From NCBI GenBank assembly GCA_037045055.1, contig JBAOHJ010000003.1, forward strand, positions 496,001 to 560,000: a stretch of 64,000 bases of DNA. Direction: 5' to 3'. Positions 62,901 through 64,000 of the stretch are shown piece by piece (the stretch's first letter is position 1; each line of letters opens with the position of its first letter). Source of the DNA: Phosphoribacter sp037045055 (GTDB lineage: Bacteria > Actinomycetota > Actinomycetes > Actinomycetales > Dermatophilaceae). A program made the translations under genes and the position numbers. The notes beneath the pieces are model-generated. The model searched no databases. It worked only from the letters and a program-made list of their open reading frames with translations, and was not told where the DNA came from.

Positions 62901-64000
62901 GACCTCGGACAGGGCGTAGCTGCCCGCGGTCACCCGCCGGTCGGTCACGGCCGCGGTGCCCGACACGCCGGTGAGCGGGGTGGGCCCGTTGGCGACCAGG
63001 GTGAAGTCCGCGACCGTGGCCGAGCCCCCGGTCACCGTCTTGCGCAGGGTAAGGGTGCCCTTGGGGGTGTAGGTGTTGGTGTAGGTGCAGGTCACCGGCC
63101 CGGCCGTCGTCGTCGGCGGTGCCCCGACGTTCGTCAGGGTGAGCCGCCCGGTCGCGACGTCGCTGGTCACGCCGCTCATCGGGGTGCCGTCCCCGTCGAC
63201 GCAGGCGATCGACGTCACCGCCCACTGGTCGCCGGTGGGCAGCCCCTCGGTGATCGTCACGCTCTCGCCCTGCAGCAGCTCGGCGGTGCGCCGGTCGGCA
63301 GGCTGAGCCGGCGGGGTGAGCGAGAAGGTCGTCCCGGCCCACGGGCTGCCGGTGAGCGTGCTCTGCGCGGAGTAGGCGAAGGCGGGCAGCGCCAGCCCCG
63401 TCGGGGCGATGGCCTTCTTGACGACAGTGAGCGAGCGGACCTGGTTGACCGACGCGTAGAGGCACGAGGTGCTGGTCAGTCCTTCGGCGGTGAGGAAGTC
63501 GGCCGACGGGGCGACTCCGGTCGGCGGGGCGGAGGGGCAGACCCCCCCGCTCTGGGCGGCGAAGCCGGTGATGACGAGCTTGTAGCTCACCCCGTTGCGG
63601 GTGATGGTCTGGTTGGCGACGGCGGCGGTGAAGGTGATCTGGTCGGCGCAGCCGTTCTGGTTGGGACCGGTGGGGAAGGCGCAGGGGTCGGCGTTGTTCG
63701 GCGTCTCCCACATCGTCCAGTCGAAGGTCATGACGGGGTTGCCGTCGAAGCCGCCGAGCCGGACGTTCAGCTGACCGGTGTAGCGCGCCGCGACGCCGGA
63801 GGTGATCGGGTTGTTGTAGTGGGTGACCGAGGAGAGCAGGAAGGGCACCCCGTCGGTGGCCGAGGACGTCGCCGCCGGGCGGACGCCGACGGCGCTCTGG
63901 ATCGCCGTGGTCAGGGCCGCGGGGCAGGTCGATCCGCTCGGGTAGCCGTGGGCGGTGATCGCCTCGGCGCCGGACCCCACGAAGGTCGAGCTGGTGGAGG
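56940..64000 (-). CDS. Giant LPXTG-anchored repeat protein (5' end beyond window)
   Basis: At least 2350 residues; the frame stays open to the right edge so the N-terminus and signal peptide are missing. Residues 1-185 of the visible part resemble a choice-of-anchor K domain (LLSSVTHYNNPITSG, VMTFDWTMWETPNN). About 15 repeats of around 110 residues follow (DUF5979/CnaB-like), each opening with xVxK and ending TVxNxxxR, with CxVTE or similar in the middle. Then three DUF11-type repeats (TITKSADPASGTLVAPG) come, and last LPRTG, one TM and RRRLPVGR. Sortase would link it to peptidoglycan. No sortase gene is in the window. Confidence 0.85.
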   Translation of the reverse strand, partial: STSSTFVGSGAEAITAHGYPSGSTCPAALTTAIQSAVGVRPAATSSATDGVPFLLSSVTHYNNPITSGVAARYTGQLNVRLGGFDGNPVMTFDWTMWETPNNADPCAFPTGPNQNGCADQITFTAAVANQTITRNGVSYKLVITGFAAQSGGVCPSAPPTGVAPSADFLTAEGLTSTSCLYASVNQVRSLTVVKKAIAPTGLALPAFAYSAQSTLTGSPWAGTTFSLTPPAQPADRRTAELLQGESVTITEGLPTGDQWAVTSIACVDGDGTPMSGVTSDVATGRLTLTNVGAPPTTTAGPVTCTYTNTYTPKGTLTLRKTVTGGSATVADFTLVANGPTPLTGVSGTAAVTDRRVTAGSYALSEVSGVGGYVPGAWSCTGGTLTGSTVAVADGAAVVCTIDNRFATGTLRITKTIADPAGGFAGTASTPFSGTYVCGTAAPVPFTVSTGTAYLSPPLPAGQVCTVTETPPTGTLKDTSYSWGTPTYAGNGATIADGATATVAITNPISRATGALALDKVVQPRSGVLATGYTGGTTRPFPVAYVCTIGTTVVASGTVTVRPDGTQTQVGGIPATASCTLTETQAPLAGDFADGSYRWDGLAWTANPVTIAANATSVSTVTNFFARDFATLRLTKAVVGGGYVGTGAVFSVQWSCAGSGGTVLLADGGATTVAVPANSLCSVTETAPSDTLLAPSHDWGPARYTGLTDGTVSIPPNQTATVGVENPTVPVYGRVAVEKLLAPATLSTGVRAGALFTVQVSCTAPAEGQTTPYAATLALPVGASQTTPNLPVGTSCTLTESAPTPALLVDDSYRWGPTPGAQTVTVDTKDGVVTATVTNTLQRAYGTLGIVKAVDNPFGTLPADQTDATVFSGTWTCQYADQTPLTGSWSRTGPGAASLTGPTDQILLGSTCAMTEGTPSPSRPSSDTSYRWGAPALPAPVTLSTADPQGLLRVVDPVVRVTGGFAVGKVVLGGVEGTQFQPGPFAFSYSCRPQGGGAALRGTLQVGDGQTVAVGQPVPAGADCTVTEDTGAFPAPIDPYVWRPAQTEISVTGRDPVTAATIDFTLPDDGSGVVVRVVNVIQEQTFTVTARKAVDGATAGFTGAATATFDLSLVCTSGGRTQTFGPYAARVGQAVSIPGVPLGSDCQVAEGAVPAGLGLADDSYRWVAATAADRRVVTGPSEFVVTNTVERVRGALALSKVLVDPTAAVDPGRVFSGTFACVHAPDAPVTGTWTVTGAGEATLSYDVPGSAPFLASQCTPTEGPLSAPSADPSYSWSADTPSLAPATVTAEATARMVVTNTVQRATATLRVSKTLSGQTQGYVGTGAQFTVAYSCFLADPSQAVEGQVVIPAGAPAQTLATGIPVGWTCRVAESTPASSLLRNASYAWDLPTISGLTDGQLVVAADVELVVDNPVLRRTGTVLVEKALSADTPATALVAGAAFTGTYSCSYAPGQPDAQTQTGTWSVTGTGPASMSPTVDLPIGTVCEVAEDAPTQAQLVDGSWRWRPGSPTISPPVTVQGATGAPTILVTNAADRVYSSMTVTKRYRGVPGAFPAGTTVSGVWSCTSQGAVVAAGQWSADAAGGSDELFRADGSIAGPGGPYLVPAGATCEVLEQALDDSLLTDPSYAWEPESYDPPSRQVVTVDGQSVDVTVVNSVRRVTAPFVVRKAVTAPDGVTVDPDVRYTGGFACTKAGDPDYAGTWSVVGEGTTTIQGALVGATCVLDGEAPAGRLPVAGDESYKWGEPVFSPPGGVLVAADPLAELLVTNRVERLTTDLQIRKVVTGDVAALPADTAYDMSFSCTAQDGTSTVTGAGTVVDGAAWSTPASIPIGSTCTVTEGPRPDPAPRAAWGPVTFAVADILDNPVTVAGQSATFQIPGGDADRVVAHPVVTVTNPLQRLPADYTITKTSDPPSGTLLRPGDEVTYTVTVTPTGVGVVEDVVVTDDLSQVLPYAALAPVTPSVGTLAQQGTSLIWSVGRLVAPTPVSLSYTVRVNPDAWAATLRNAVVGQGEKPPLGCPPLRLGGGGRLAPVEVPSCQTTEHPVVPAWTITKSADPASGTLVAPGSSVTYSLTVTNLSAVAALGPVTATDDLSGVLAYADLVAIGPAPVGTAAVVGPTLTWQVPAVPTGASVTLTYTVTVKADAAGARIHNVVTGTGTGDGGGGSTPPPSPCPTCTTETEHPISATWTLRKSADPLSGTSVRPGEVVRYTLEVTSRSRSPFADLVVIDDLSQVLAHAALGTLDAPQGTSAAVSGTTLTWTIPSLPAGVTLTLSYPVTVDADAAGVTLRNVVTGTGATPPDQCLSCSTEHPVPAVDLPRTGVGPHVPAMGLAGLLLLLLGAGLLLARRRLPVGR

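Noticed and set aside
60979..63711. Alternative long minus-strand frame inside the giant surface-protein gene
   Set aside because: The other frame gives Cys/Thr/Lys-patterned repeats and an LPRTG anchor. This one is Arg/Pro/His-rich low complexity.

Overview
The window is about 64 kb of very G+C-rich DNA (roughly 74% by eye) with dense, often overlapping genes, many GTG starts and ATGA/GTGA/TGATG stop-start couplings. Gene content points to an actinobacterium: WhiB2, MtrA/MtrB/LpqB, GlbO, FbiA/FbiB for coenzyme F420, a mycothiol-reductase-like protein, SecA1, Rv3235-like and TIGR03089 proteins. The lack of mycolate genes and the flavour of the hypothetical proteins suggest Micrococcales, perhaps Intrasporangiaceae/Dermatophilaceae. 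That placement is inference.

Layout. (1) 0-5.2 kb: rpiB, an Rv2466c-like thioredoxin-fold protein, pepN, an MscS channel and glbO, an order that recalls Rv2465c-Rv2470 of Mycobacterium tuberculosis. (2) 5.3-9.6 kb: a small EspC-like protein and a large WXG-type protein (orphan ESX-like pair), then a DUF6912-like gene and a WS/DGAT acyltransferase on the other strand. (3) 9.6-14.2 kb: a degenerate CpaE/MinD-like ATPase, a SAF-domain membrane protein, a MerR/excisionase-type HTH protein, a conserved hypothetical, a LysM protein and an Rv3235-like protein. (4) 14.2-31.4 kb: a methyltransferase behind an operator-like palindrome, then the conserved block secA1 - (DUF2461, triple GNAT, MFS, YcaQ, NarL-type regulator) - hpf - comF - lpqB - mtrB - mtrA - sahH, mostly on the minus strand. 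(5) 31.5-37.2 kb: a DUF808 membrane protein and a four-gene 2-oxoacid oxidoreductase cluster whose last gene fuses a GltD-like flavoprotein to a two-cluster ferredoxin. (6) 37.4-48.6 kb: SIS isomerase, Trm112, manB, DUF3499, metallopeptidase-like protein, DUF5719, a 1077-residue glycosyltransferase, whiB2, fbiA and fbiB, syntenic with Rv3256c-Rv3262. (7) 48.7-55.5 kb: AlkA-type glycosylase, EamA transporter, TIGR03089, scoB/scoA, galK, a GT2 and a GtrA protein. (8) 55.6-64 kb: an LCP cell-wall ligase and a giant LPRTG-anchored repeat protein that runs off the right edge.

Several groups fit together. MtrAB-LpqB and WhiB2 control growth and division; SecA exports; manB, the SIS isomerase, the glycosyltransferases, GtrA and the LCP protein serve envelope glycan assembly; SahH and the methyltransferase share the SAM cycle; FbiA/B make F420. 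No tRNA, rRNA, CRISPR array, insertion sequence or prophage was seen.

The most unusual signals are: a dispersed octamer GTATGCCG/CGGCATAC, about 60 copies on both strands in coding and non-coding DNA, far above expectation and dictating rare codons; the candidate 2-oxoacid:NAD(P) oxidoreductase cluster; the giant surface protein with about 15 CnaB-like and 3 DUF11 repeats; tandem in-frame duplications of a gene terminus including its stop codon; and a candidate three-way-junction RNA ahead of sahH.
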